NCBI GenBank assembly: GCA_951813285.1
Contig: OX638355.1
Coordinates: 2,561,136 to 2,625,135, forward strand
From: Terriglobia bacterium
GTDB taxonomy: Bacteria > Acidobacteriota > Terriglobia > Versatilivoradales > Versatilivoraceae
DNA length: 64,000 nt
Direction of reading: 5' to 3'
Positions 41,097-48,957 of this stretch are shown piece after piece; position 1 is the first letter of the stretch; the number at the start of each line of letters is the position of its first letter. Both the position numbers and the translations under genes were made by a program. The notes beneath the pieces are model-generated. The model saw nothing but the letters and a program-made list of their open reading frames with translations, had not been told where the DNA came from and searched no databases.

Positions 41097-42149
41097 ATGA
41101 AAGAGAAACTAAAGGGATCACGGGGGGTCGTGGGGATTCTAATTGCCATGGCTTGGATGTCGACCTCTGGTTGGACCCAGGCAATGCTGAGCGGCACAGT
41201 CGTCGATGAGCAAGGCGAGCCGGTGGAAGGGGCACTCGTCAGCATCGATCAGCTGGAGAGGAATAGGCACTTCGAAGTTACGACCAACAAGAAAGGGTAC
41301 TATGTTCACGGGGGGCTTCCCCTGGGTTTCTATAAGATAATCCTCACCATCGACGGCGAGATGAAGGCCCGTTGGCTGGAATTCAGGATAAGTCCCGGCT
41401 ACAACAAGTTGGACTTCGACCTGGCGGAGATTGCCAGAACCAGTGATAGGGTGATCACGTCGGAAGAAAGAAAGGCCTTGGAGGAACAGAAGGCTCGGAT
41501 GGAGGCGGCCCAAAAGAAGTTTGGCAGTCTGAAGCAAGCCTTTGGCGAGGGGCGCGAGCTTTTTGCGGCCAGGCAGTACGATCAAGCCGTCGTTGCCTTC
41601 CGCAGAGCCGCCGAGATTGACGCCACTCAACATCTGGTTTTCGGAAATCTTGCTGCCTCCTACGAGAAGGTCAGGAAACACGAAGAAGCGATTGAGAACT
41701 ATCGGAGGGCGCTGGCGCTTCTGGACGAAAAGCCCGATCCCGAAGCCGCGGCCAAATACCACCTGAATCTGGGAATTATCTACGCGAAGACGGGGGAGGC
41801 GGATCTTGCCGCGGAGCAAGTGACCAAGGCTGCCGAATTGAACCCGGAGCTGGCCTCGGAAGCGTTCTACAATTTGGGCGCGATGCTCACCAACAGCGGT
41901 GACGCAGCCGGTGCCTCAAACGCATTTCGCAAAGCGCTCGAGGCCGACCCGAAAAACGCCAACGCGCACTACCAGCTGGGCCTCACTTTGGTGGGGCTGG
42001 TCAGTGTCAATGCCGAGGGCGAAACCATTCCCGCTCCGGGGACGATCGAAGCCTTTGAGAACTATTTGAAATTCGATCCCGAAGGGCCCTTCGCGACCTC
42101 GGCCAAGGGCCTGATAGAGATGCTTTCCAAGAGCATGCAGGCTAATTGA
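41097..42149 (+). CDS. TPR protein with carboxypeptidase-regulatory-like domain
   Basis: The 350-residue product starts at the ATG at 41097, which has GGGAGG just before it. After a signal peptide (GVVGILIAMAWMSTSGWTQ) comes a CarboxypepD_reg-like beta-sandwich (MLSGTVVDEQGEPVEGALV, about residues 28-115), then a charged linker (about 118-155) that may be a coiled coil, then four or five TPR units (160-345). It starts 38 bases after the UnbV-thioredoxin-TPR gene and is probably in the same operon. It is likely periplasmic; its partner is unknown. Confidence 0.85.
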   Translation: MKEKLKGSRGVVGILIAMAWMSTSGWTQAMLSGTVVDEQGEPVEGALVSIDQLERNRHFEVTTNKKGYYVHGGLPLGFYKIILTIDGEMKARWLEFRISPGYNKLDFDLAEIARTSDRVITSEERKALEEQKARMEAAQKKFGSLKQAFGEGRELFAARQYDQAVVAFRRAAEIDATQHLVFGNLAASYEKVRKHEEAIENYRRALALLDEKPDPEAAAKYHLNLGIIYAKTGEADLAAEQVTKAAELNPELASEAFYNLGAMLTNSGDAAGASNAFRKALEADPKNANAHYQLGLTLVGLVSVNAEGETIPAPGTIEAFENYLKFDPEGPFATSAKGLIEMLSKSMQAN

Positions 42150-42565
42150 CTTCAGGCTTGCACCACTTTGTTCGAGGAAGATCTGCATATTTCTGGTAGG
42201 ACCAAAATCTCCCCTCCTGCCGCGAAAGGTCGCGCTGTCAAGAAGCGGGCTGAGGGGGCCCGGATCCTGGCTCGGAACCGCTCGGAAGGCCGGCTCTGGA
42301 GGGCGAGCGCAGCTGAATGAAAGGGGCGCCCGATCGGCTTGTCATCCCTCCGCCACCTGCCTCGGGATTAACCCGAAGTTCCTGACTGACCGACAAGATA
42401 ACTCCTTATGCTGGCTGACGTGGTCAGACGGGCTCCGGACGGTCCGGTTTCTCAGGGGTCCTGGTTTTCCTGACCTCAACCGGATCGGAGCTTGGCGTTC
42501 AGGCCATTGGAGTCAGCAGCGGAAAAATTTCAAGAGCCAAGGCTTTTGTGAACGGACAAGCAGCG
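42150..42565. other. Intergenic region holding the left 39-bp inverted repeat
   Basis: About 415 bases without a credible gene. The left copy of the long inverted repeat lies at 42369-42407. Nothing else was recognised. Confidence 0.5.
42369..42407 (+). repeat. 39-bp inverted repeat, left copy
   Basis: The 39 bases from TAACCCGAAGTTCC to GATAACTCCTT are repeated without mismatch, in inverse orientation, at 45338-45376. Identity stops abruptly at both edges. The outer ends carry TAACCCG, as terminal inverted repeats of a transposable element would. No target-site duplication is visible beside it. Confidence 0.92.
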
Positions 42566-44434
42566 ATGGCTGACGACAGCAAACACTCAACTTGGATGCT
42601 AGGAATCTCGGCTTACTACCACGATAGCGCGGCCTGTCTTCTGGGGGAGGGTCGGATCGTCGCGGCGGCGCAGCAAGAGCGATTCACTCGAAAAAAGCAC
42701 GATGCCGGGTTCCCGGACCAGGCAGTCGCCTACTGTCTTCGAGAGGGAAGGGTGGATCTCAACGACCTGCGGTACGTAGTATTTTACGATAAGCCGCTAG
42801 TCAAATTTGAGCGGATCCTGGAGACCTATCTGACATTTGCTCCGCGGGGTATCCGGTCGTTTGTGGCCTCCATGCCGCTCTGGCTCAAGGAGAAACTTTT
42901 CCTGAAGGACTTGTTGAAGCAGGAACTGCTCAAGCTTGATCCCGGTATCGGGAAATCGGATCTGCCACCGTTGCTTTTTACGGAACACCATGAGTCCCAT
43001 GCGGCTTCGGCCTTCCATCCCAGCCCTTTTCAGAGTGCGGCGGTGCTGTGCGTGGATGGGGTCGGCGAGTGGGCGACAACCTCGGCCTGGATGGGAGAAG
43101 GCAGTGGGATCACGCCGCTATGGGAGTTGACGTTTCCCCACTCATTGGGATTGCTCTATTCGGCCTTTACCTATTTTACGGGTTTCAAGGTCAACTCCGG
43201 GGAACACAAGGTGATGGGACTTGCTCCCTACGGGAGACCCAGGTATGTGAAGGCCATCTACGACAATCTCATTGAGTTGAAACCGGACGGCACCTTTCGC
43301 TTGGACATGGACTTCTTCAACTACTGTACTGGACTCACCATGACCAACGAGAAATTTGCGCGGCTTTTCGACGGACCGATGCGCAAACCGGAATCGTCCC
43401 TCACTCAGCGGGAAATGGACCTGGCCCGGTCCATTCAGGAGGTTGCGGAGGAAGTCATGTTGAGGCTGGCTCGGACTCTCCACCGTGAAACGCAAGCCGA
43501 GAATCTCTGTTTGGCTGGGGGAGTTGCCTTGAACTGTGTCGCCAACGGCAGGATTTTGCGGGAAGGGCCGTTTCAGGGATTATGGGTTCAGCCGGCGGCT
43601 GGAGATGCAGGTGGGGCTCTGGGTGCCGCTCTGGCTGCGTGGCATCAACTCGAGGCCAAGCCACGTAGGATCCTACCCTCTGGAGACGCCATGGGAGGGA
43701 GTTACTTGGGGCCCTCCTTCACGAATACGGAGATCGAGCGATTCCTTGGAAGCACGGATTGTGTCTATGTCCGTCTCAGCGGGGACGCATGTCTGTCCCG
43801 GGTCGCTGATGCTTTGGCTGCGGAGAAGGTCATCGGCTGGTTTCAGGGGCGCATGGAATTCGGTCCGAGAGCCTTGGGGAATCGCAGCATCATCGGTGAT
43901 GCCCGCAGTCCCAGAATGCAGTCCCTCATCAATCGAAGGATCAAGTATCGGGAGTCCTTTCGCCCGTTTGGTCCATCCGTCCTGAAAGAACGAGTCGGTG
44001 ACTACTTCGATATGGCGGGTGACAGCCCCTATATGCTGATAGTGGCTCCAGTCAAGGCGGCCCGACGCTACCGGTTAACGCCTCAGCAGCAAGCGCTTTG
44101 GGGGATGGATCAGTTGAAGCTCAAGAGGTCGGAAATTCCGGCTGTAACCCATGTGGATTACTCGGCTCGTATTCAAACGGTCCACAAAGACACCAATCCC
44201 CGTTTTCATGCTCTGATCCAGGCCTTCGAGGCCAGGACCGGGTGTGGAACCGTCATCAACACTTCTTTCAACGTTCGAGGGGAGCCAATAGTCTGCACTC
44301 CCGAAGATGCTTATCGATGTTTCCTGAGAACGGAGATGGATATGCTGGTTTTGGAGAATTGCATCCTCGAAAAGACCGATCAAAAGGGAACTGGGGTGGA
44401 GGCAGATTGGGGAAAAGCATTCCCGTTGGACTGA
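42566..44434 (+). CDS. NodU/CmcH-type carbamoyltransferase
   Basis: The 622-residue product is a full-length O-carbamoyltransferase. The N-terminal YrdC/Kae1-like half has LGISAYYHDSAACL, TEHHESHAASAFHPSPF and GVGEWATTSAW; the GEHKVMGLAPYGRP loop and GGVALNCVANGRI belong to the ATP and metal site. The C-terminal half has MEFGPRALGNRSIIGDAR, YRESFRPFGPSVL and TGCGTVINTSFNVRGEPI. It transfers a carbamoyl group from carbamoyl phosphate to a hydroxyl, often on a sugar. The ATG at 42566 is used; a GTG at 42548 with AAGG upstream is an alternative. The SxtJ-like and DUF5989 genes that follow are its usual companions. Confidence 0.93.
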   Translation: MADDSKHSTWMLGISAYYHDSAACLLGEGRIVAAAQQERFTRKKHDAGFPDQAVAYCLREGRVDLNDLRYVVFYDKPLVKFERILETYLTFAPRGIRSFVASMPLWLKEKLFLKDLLKQELLKLDPGIGKSDLPPLLFTEHHESHAASAFHPSPFQSAAVLCVDGVGEWATTSAWMGEGSGITPLWELTFPHSLGLLYSAFTYFTGFKVNSGEHKVMGLAPYGRPRYVKAIYDNLIELKPDGTFRLDMDFFNYCTGLTMTNEKFARLFDGPMRKPESSLTQREMDLARSIQEVAEEVMLRLARTLHRETQAENLCLAGGVALNCVANGRILREGPFQGLWVQPAAGDAGGALGAALAAWHQLEAKPRRILPSGDAMGGSYLGPSFTNTEIERFLGSTDCVYVRLSGDACLSRVADALAAEKVIGWFQGRMEFGPRALGNRSIIGDARSPRMQSLINRRIKYRESFRPFGPSVLKERVGDYFDMAGDSPYMLIVAPVKAARRYRLTPQQQALWGMDQLKLKRSEIPAVTHVDYSARIQTVHKDTNPRFHALIQAFEARTGCGTVINTSFNVRGEPIVCTPEDAYRCFLRTEMDMLVLENCILEKTDQKGTGVEADWGKAFPLD

Positions 44435-44460
44435 GTGACCGAATCTTGCGCGACCGCAGA

Positions 44461-44832
44461 ATGCTGAGAAAGTTCGGGCTATTGATTGGCGGAATATTGG
44501 GCGCCATCGGTCTTTATCCGCTTGTCCTGGGCGATGGGGAACCAGAGACTTGGGCCCTGGGGGCCGGTGTTTTTCTGGGAATCCCGGCTCTTGTGAGGCC
44601 GAGTCTTCTCCAGCCGGTATACCGGGTTTGGATGTTTGTGGGTTACCACTTGGGCTGGGTGAACACCAGGATTATCTTAGGGGTTCTCTACTATCTGATG
44701 TTTACGCCGGTTGGATTCCTGATGCGTCGGTTTGGCAGCGACCCGCTGCGGCGCAAACCCGATCTGGAGGCGGAAACCTATCGGGTGGTGCGGGTCCCGA
44801 GACCTGCTTCGCATATGAAACGGCAGTTTTAA
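44461..44832 (+). CDS. SxtJ-like membrane protein
   Basis: The 123-residue product begins 27 bases after the carbamoyltransferase. It has two hydrophobic segments near the N-terminus (FGLLIGGILGAIGLYPLVLG and the following WALGAGVFLGIPALV) and a third around ILGVLYYLMFTPVGFLM, ending in a basic tail. Length and order fit SxtJ-family proteins, named from the saxitoxin cluster and almost always found beside carbamoyltransferases. Function is not established; a membrane partner of the transferase is likely. Confidence 0.8.
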   Translation: MLRKFGLLIGGILGAIGLYPLVLGDGEPETWALGAGVFLGIPALVRPSLLQPVYRVWMFVGYHLGWVNTRIILGVLYYLMFTPVGFLMRRFGSDPLRRKPDLEAETYRVVRVPRPASHMKRQF

Positions 44833-44846
44833 CCGGAAGCGTTGAG

Positions 44847-44999
44847 ATGAAAGACTTCTTGCTCGAGCTTTGGGCTTTTGTGACCGAACGCAAAAAGTTG
44901 TGGTTGCTACCCATAATCATCATCCTGGTACTTTTGGGTAGCCTGATTGTGTTCACGCAGGGCTCTGCCGTCGCACCCTTTATCTACACGCTGTTTTGA
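44847..44999 (+). CDS. DUF5989 small membrane protein
   Basis: A 50-residue gene 14 bases after SxtJ. It reads MKDFLLELWAFVTERKK, then a single hydrophobic helix (LWLLPIIIILVLLGSLIV), and ends in APFIYTLF, the hallmark of DUF5989. These tiny proteins follow SxtJ in carbamoyltransferase cassettes. Function unknown; one transmembrane helix predicted by eye. The SGNH/GDSL-type hydrolase gene that commonly follows in such cassettes is absent here. Confidence 0.85.
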   Translation: MKDFLLELWAFVTERKKLWLLPIIIILVLLGSLIVFTQGSAVAPFIYTLF

Positions 45000-45024
45000 C
45001 CTTGGGCCACCGGCCCTTGTTTGA

Positions 45025-45312
45025 CCGGCCGCCAGGGAGGAACTGGAAGCCGAGCGAGCCCGGCGGGACCCGGTCCTGCCGGCCCAACCGTCGGGCTCAG
45101 CCAAACGGAAGAAAGTGAAGCGCCGAACCCAGGAGGGGCTGCCGCTGCACAGCCTGGAGACGCTGTCGGCGGAGATGGGGGCCCGGGCCCGCCACCGGTG
45201 CCGCTTGCCCTCGGAACCGGACGCGCCTTGCCTGCAGCGATTGACCCAGCCGACCCGGCTGCAGCAACGGGCCCTTGAGCTGGTCAGGATGTTCCCAGGC
45301 AAGAAAACCTGA
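45025..45312 (+). pseudogene. Transposase C-terminal remnant
   Basis: The frame from 45025 gives about 95 residues: a basic, charged stretch (REELEAERARRDPVLPAQ), then KRRTQEGLPLHSLETLSAEM and TQPTRLQQRALEL before the stop at 45312. The R-T-x-x-G-L-P-x-H-S-x-x-T-L-L/S pattern recalls the extreme C-terminus of IS1634/IS4-group transposases. Everything upstream is missing, with the DUF5989 gene ending 25 bases before. Assignment is by recall and moderate. The right 39-bp repeat begins 26 bases after its stop. Confidence 0.55.
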
Positions 45313-45337
45313 AATTCTAGTTGGATGATTGAAGATA

Positions 45338-45376
45338 AAGGAGTTATCTTGTCGGTCAGTCAGGAACTTCGGGTTA
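45338..45376 (-). repeat. 39-bp inverted repeat, right copy
   Basis: Exact reverse complement of 42369-42407. It lies between the transposase remnant (stop at 45312) and the left end of the IS630-type element (45391), 14 bases away from the latter. Confidence 0.92.
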
Positions 45377-45390
45377 GTGTTAACAGGATC

Positions 45391-46554
45391 TAGGGTCCTG
45401 ACATTGAAATGGGTTTAATTAAATAACGTTGGCCAGAGCCTCTTTGGCTCGTTGAATCTTGGCGAGGATGGCTTCGCCTTTTGTATGCCATGTGTAGCGT
45501 TGAGGATCCGCGTTGCGGTCGGCCAGATAGGATTCGATGGCGCGAGCCAGTTCGGGGACGCTGCGAAAGCTGCCGTCGCGAATCACATCGCTGGTGAGAT
45601 CGGCGAAGAAGCGTTCGACAAGATTCAGCCAGGAACTCCCGGTCGGCGTGAAGTGGTAGTGGATGCGTGGATGACGGTCAACCCAACGGCGGACACGTTC
45701 ATGCTTATGAGTACTGTAGTTGTCGACAATGAGGTGAATGGCCAGCGACTTGGGCGTTTCCCGTTCGATCTGCTTGAGGAAACGCAACCACTCCACATGG
45801 GTGTGCGGCTGTTCAGTCCGGGAAATCAGCTTGCCGTCCAGGTAGTTGAGAGCCGCAAACAAAGTGATGGTGCCGTGTCGCTTGTAGTCATGAGTTCGGG
45901 TGCGAATGTGGCCGATTCCTAAGGGCAATCCCGGCTGACTGCGTTCCAGAGCCTGACACTGGGTTTTCTCGTCACAGCAGAGCACGAGCGCTTTCTCGGG
46001 AGGATGGAGGTAGAGACCGATGACATCCCAGAACTTCTGCTCGAACTTCGGATCTTTCGACAGCTTGAATGTACGCGTGCGATGAGGCTTCAAGTCGTTA
46101 CGCTTCCAGATCGTGTGGACCGTGTGGCGCGAGACGCCGACTTCCTTCGCCATGCTGCGCAAGCTCCATCGCGTCCGTCCCGGTGGCGGCTGGGTCACTT
46201 TCACGATGATTTGTTCGACTGTCTCCATGGGCACCCGCGGTTTACGTCCCCGTCCCGCTTTGTCGTTCAAGCCGTCCAGGCCAGCCTGCTGGAAGCGCCT
46301 CGACCACTTGCTGACGCACGGCAAGCTGACGTTCAATCGTTGAGCCACTTCCTCGACCTTGACCCCTTCGCTCCGGAGCAGGACAATCTCGGCGCGCAAG
46401 CTATCGCGCTTCGAACTCGTGCTGGAACTAACCCGGCGCTGTAACTCTCGACGTTCACCGGCTGTGAGCTTGAGGACTGTAATCGGACGGGCCATGCCCT
46501 ATACTATAGCATCGAATCATTATTATTAAACATTAAATAGATGTCACGACACTA
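45391..46554. mobile_element. IS630-family insertion sequence, complete
   Basis: The element is about 1164 bp. Its ends are imperfect inverted repeats: TAGGGTCCTGACAT at the left and, on the minus strand, TAGTGTCGTGACAT at the right. Each end begins with TA, fitting the TA target duplication of the IS630/Tc1/mariner group. It holds one intact transposase gene, is AT-richer at its right edge, and sits just outside the 39-bp repeat of the neighbouring cassette. Confidence 0.85.
45419..46495 (-). CDS. IS630-family transposase
   Basis: The 358-residue product is full-length. An N-terminal helix-turn-helix region (EEVAQRLNVSLPCVSKWSRR, about residues 48-67) is followed by a second DNA-binding helix set (VGVSRHTVHTIW) and a DDE catalytic domain. 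The triad is visible as D175 (LCCDEKTQ), D258 (IVDNYSTHK) and E294 (NLVERFF), with 35 residues between the last two, the spacing typical of the family. GTGSSWLNLVE-type sequence surrounds the glutamate (TPTGSSWLN). No frameshift is seen, so it may be active. Confidence 0.95.
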   Translation of the reverse strand: MARPITVLKLTAGERRELQRRVSSSTSSKRDSLRAEIVLLRSEGVKVEEVAQRLNVSLPCVSKWSRRFQQAGLDGLNDKAGRGRKPRVPMETVEQIIVKVTQPPPGRTRWSLRSMAKEVGVSRHTVHTIWKRNDLKPHRTRTFKLSKDPKFEQKFWDVIGLYLHPPEKALVLCCDEKTQCQALERSQPGLPLGIGHIRTRTHDYKRHGTITLFAALNYLDGKLISRTEQPHTHVEWLRFLKQIERETPKSLAIHLIVDNYSTHKHERVRRWVDRHPRIHYHFTPTGSSWLNLVERFFADLTSDVIRDGSFRSVPELARAIESYLADRNADPQRYTWHTKGEAILAKIQRAKEALANVI

Positions 46555-46720
46555 GTATCGCCTCATTCCGAAAAGTGCGAAGGGAGGTTGCCTGCCGATA
46601 CCCGTGCGGTTGCGCGTCCCCACGGTTGGATATTCATCATTCCGCTGACGGTGCACACATTTATCGGGGGTCTATTTCGGAGCCCGTGGAAACCCTCGCC
46701 AGTGCGGCGCTTGGTTTGGG

Positions 46721-46933
46721 CTAGGCGGCGGGGTCCTTGTGGCTGAAGAGGGCCTGATAAAGAGCGTCGATCCGCGAGTTGAAGGTGCTGGCCATCGAAT
46801 CGACGCGGGCGTTTGTTTCCTTGATGTCCTGGCGCAGGATGCGAAACAGGGAGACCAATAGGCCGGCCAGGATGCCCAACAGAGTGACTCCGGTTCCGAT
46901 GACGGCAAGGATGATTTGGGCGGTGTCGCTCAT
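46721..46933 (-). CDS. Small single-helix membrane protein
   Basis: The 70-residue product has one N-terminal transmembrane helix (IILAVIGTGVTLLGILAGLL) and a polar C-terminal half that could form a coiled coil (ILRQDIKETNARVDSM, then NSRIDALYQALFSH). Similar small helix-plus-coil proteins are common orphans. The start codon is an ATG, but no good ribosome-binding site is seen. It stands alone between the IS element and the GH-like gene, so it could be a bystander. Confidence 0.5.
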   Translation of the reverse strand: MSDTAQIILAVIGTGVTLLGILAGLLVSLFRILRQDIKETNARVDSMASTFNSRIDALYQALFSHKDPAA

Positions 46934-47063
46934 GCAGGCAGTCTAACACACGCGGGGCTCTCTCTCCAGAGCTCTGCCCAGGTCGTGTCCGTGTCGGAAG
47001 CTCTGTCCCCAGAATGTCTGCCCCGAGACCGGACATTACCGACCCGTGGTGAGAACTGCCCGT

Positions 47064-48659
47064 TCAACCCTCCTCCACGAACTGGAAACTGAACAGCTCG
47101 GCATTCTGCAGGAAGAAGTGCACCTTCAGGAATCTCTCGGCGGGAAGCCTGGATTGCCCTCGCCACCTCAGCGGGCAACTCACGCTATCGGCCTCGACTG
47201 TCCGGCAATTTTGCCGCTCGAAACCGGGCAGGACGTTTCCTTGTCCGTCGGCGATGGCTGCCTGCAACCGGCCTCCGGGGTGGCATTTCAGGTTGACCAC
47301 CAGGCTGCCTCCGGTGGGAAAGATGGGCCGGGTCGCCAGAATCCCGGTGCGGGCCGGACCCGCGGCCAGCGAGACGAAGCGGTCCCGCTTCATTTTGGCC
47401 AGGCCCAAGGCGTAGTTCACCCGGTCCAACCTGCCGCTTTCGGCAACCTCCAGTCCCTCGGGGAGTCCCACCATCCACCAGTCGTGATGGACATTGGCGC
47501 CGCCGTGGTACACGTACAGGTCGTCGCCCACCTCGATCGGCTTGCTGCAAACGGTGCACATGTACGGGTACCAGCTCCCCTCCGCCCCCGTGGCCAGCCA
47601 GGGCTGTCCCGGTCGGATCCGCCTGAAATCCTTCCCGTTGCGCGAATAGGTCAACTGGACGTCCATGGTGTTGTCGGTATTGTGAAGGACGTTGAGCAGT
47701 CCCAGCCAATCGTCGCCGATCCGGAACTGCTCCATGCCATAGAACTCGTCGTCGATGTTGTCGGCGTCATGGTCGGGAACAACCAGCGGGGTGGGGGTGG
47801 ACCAGTGGATCATGTCGCTGCTCTCCATCCGGAAAATCCGCCGCCGGTTCTCTTGTCCGAACCGATGGGGATAGCTGGGCGCAATCCAGCCGCCGTCGGT
47901 GGGGTTGCGCATGTCCTGGACGACGTTGGAGCACATGGTGGGGTGCCTGCCGTTCAGACGATAGATGCCCGATTCGGGGTCGATCGAGACCGTCACCACG
48001 TCGCCTGCAACCGGACCGCACTGGCCGTAGCGGACAGGCTCCGAGTGGACCTTCCAGTGGATCCCGTCGCTTGAGAGTGCGCTGCGGAAGGTCCCGCCGC
48101 CCTGGTCATCGGCTTCCTGACTGGCCCGGTTCTCGAAGATCGCCTTATAGCGGCGTGACGGCTCGCTTTCGAGCGTGTCCAGCAGAACGTAGGCGCAATG
48201 GGCCGGGCCCACCGGCTCGTAGCCACCGAGCACCACGTTGGTGCTCTGACCCATTTCGGTCACGATTCCCAGCGCAGGCTTTTCCCAGGCGATTCCGTCG
48301 CCGGACTGGGCGTACAGCACCCGCGAAGACCAGGAACGGTGGAGATTCAGGCAGAGCTTGCGGTCCGAGGGGCGGGTCCAGGAGATGGCCCTGGAAAGAT
48401 CGTCGATCCGCCAGTCCTCGTACCAGCACTTGAAGAGGCCGTCTTTCGGATCCCGGATCACGTTCCAGGTATTGCAGGTGAAATAGAGCACGTGCTCCCA
48501 GGGCCGGTCCTTGCCCAGGACGGGGCGGTCGCCGGCCGGTTGGGGCGAATGGAATCGCCGCGTCAGGTTTTGGGTCTGCTCCAGCAGCAGGTCGTCGAAG
48601 AAGAACTGCCTCCGGTTGCCCACGCGAAGGTAGACGCTGTCTGTGATGAGAGGGTTCAT
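47064..48659 (-). CDS. GH32/GH43-like five-bladed propeller hydrolase
   Basis: The 531-residue product starts at the ATG at 48659 (GAGG upstream), though the frame is open further up. No signal peptide is evident. It begins VGNRRQFFFDDLLLEQ, and has CWYEDWRIDDLSRAISW, then repeated strands with S-x-D-G-I-x-W (QSGDGIAW, SSDGIHW, MIHWSTPTPL) typical of GH32/43/62/68-like propellers. NIDDEFYGMEQFRIGDDWL and ANVHHDWWMVGLPEG add likely acidic active-site residues. Relatives are often annotated only as hypothetical in Acidobacteriota and Planctomycetota. It is divergent from a sugar-type symporter, so breakdown and uptake of one substrate is plausible. Confidence 0.7.
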   Translation of the reverse strand: MNPLITDSVYLRVGNRRQFFFDDLLLEQTQNLTRRFHSPQPAGDRPVLGKDRPWEHVLYFTCNTWNVIRDPKDGLFKCWYEDWRIDDLSRAISWTRPSDRKLCLNLHRSWSSRVLYAQSGDGIAWEKPALGIVTEMGQSTNVVLGGYEPVGPAHCAYVLLDTLESEPSRRYKAIFENRASQEADDQGGGTFRSALSSDGIHWKVHSEPVRYGQCGPVAGDVVTVSIDPESGIYRLNGRHPTMCSNVVQDMRNPTDGGWIAPSYPHRFGQENRRRIFRMESSDMIHWSTPTPLVVPDHDADNIDDEFYGMEQFRIGDDWLGLLNVLHNTDNTMDVQLTYSRNGKDFRRIRPGQPWLATGAEGSWYPYMCTVCSKPIEVGDDLYVYHGGANVHHDWWMVGLPEGLEVAESGRLDRVNYALGLAKMKRDRFVSLAAGPARTGILATRPIFPTGGSLVVNLKCHPGGRLQAAIADGQGNVLPGFERQNCRTVEADSVSCPLRWRGQSRLPAERFLKVHFFLQNAELFSFQFVEEG

Positions 48660-48957
48660 GGGTCGGACCTCGGGGATTCCTCGGGTTGTGGACAAGGGCT
48701 GGGGGATGTCGGCTCGGGTCGGTGGTAAGAATACAACTGTCGCTGACCAGGTCACAAGATGCTGAAATCCCGGCCCATGGCTGCGTCTCGACCTGCAACG
48801 CAGCCCAAGCCCTGGCGACACACGGCCGATCGCAGCCGGCCAATCTCTGCGGCGGGGATGTCCGACCTGTCTACGGCGGTGCCGGCGCCGTTTGTGGTAC
48901 CCTCCATTTTCCACTGACCTCCGTCTTGTTCATCTTGGCCCGCCCCGGGAAAACGGC
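48660..48957. promoter_or_regulatory. Divergent region between the GH-like gene and the symporter
   Basis: The 298 bases separate oppositely directed genes whose products plausibly act on the same substrate, so a shared operator could lie here. I see no distinct repeat or promoter consensus. Confidence 0.4.

Larger units (their letters stand above)
42369..45376. mobile_element. Candidate transposon-like unit carrying a carbamoyltransferase cassette
   Basis: A 3.0-kb segment bounded by perfect 39-bp inverted repeats holds, in order on the plus strand, a carbamoyltransferase, an SxtJ-like protein, a DUF5989 protein and the C-terminal tail of a transposase whose stop lies 26 bases before the right repeat. 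The geometry is that of an insertion sequence whose transposase N-terminus was replaced by the cassette. The absence of a target-site duplication means an old insertion or a rearranged element is also possible. Confidence 0.5.

Noticed and set aside
45021-45278. Pro/Gly/Ala-rich open frame in the transposase-tail region
   Set aside because: It is an out-of-frame reading of the transposase remnant.
47064-48914. Longer N-terminus for the GH32/43-like protein starting at 48914
   Set aside because: The extra 85 codons have no signal peptide or domain and would overlap the divergent promoter; the ATG at 48659 has GAGG upstream.
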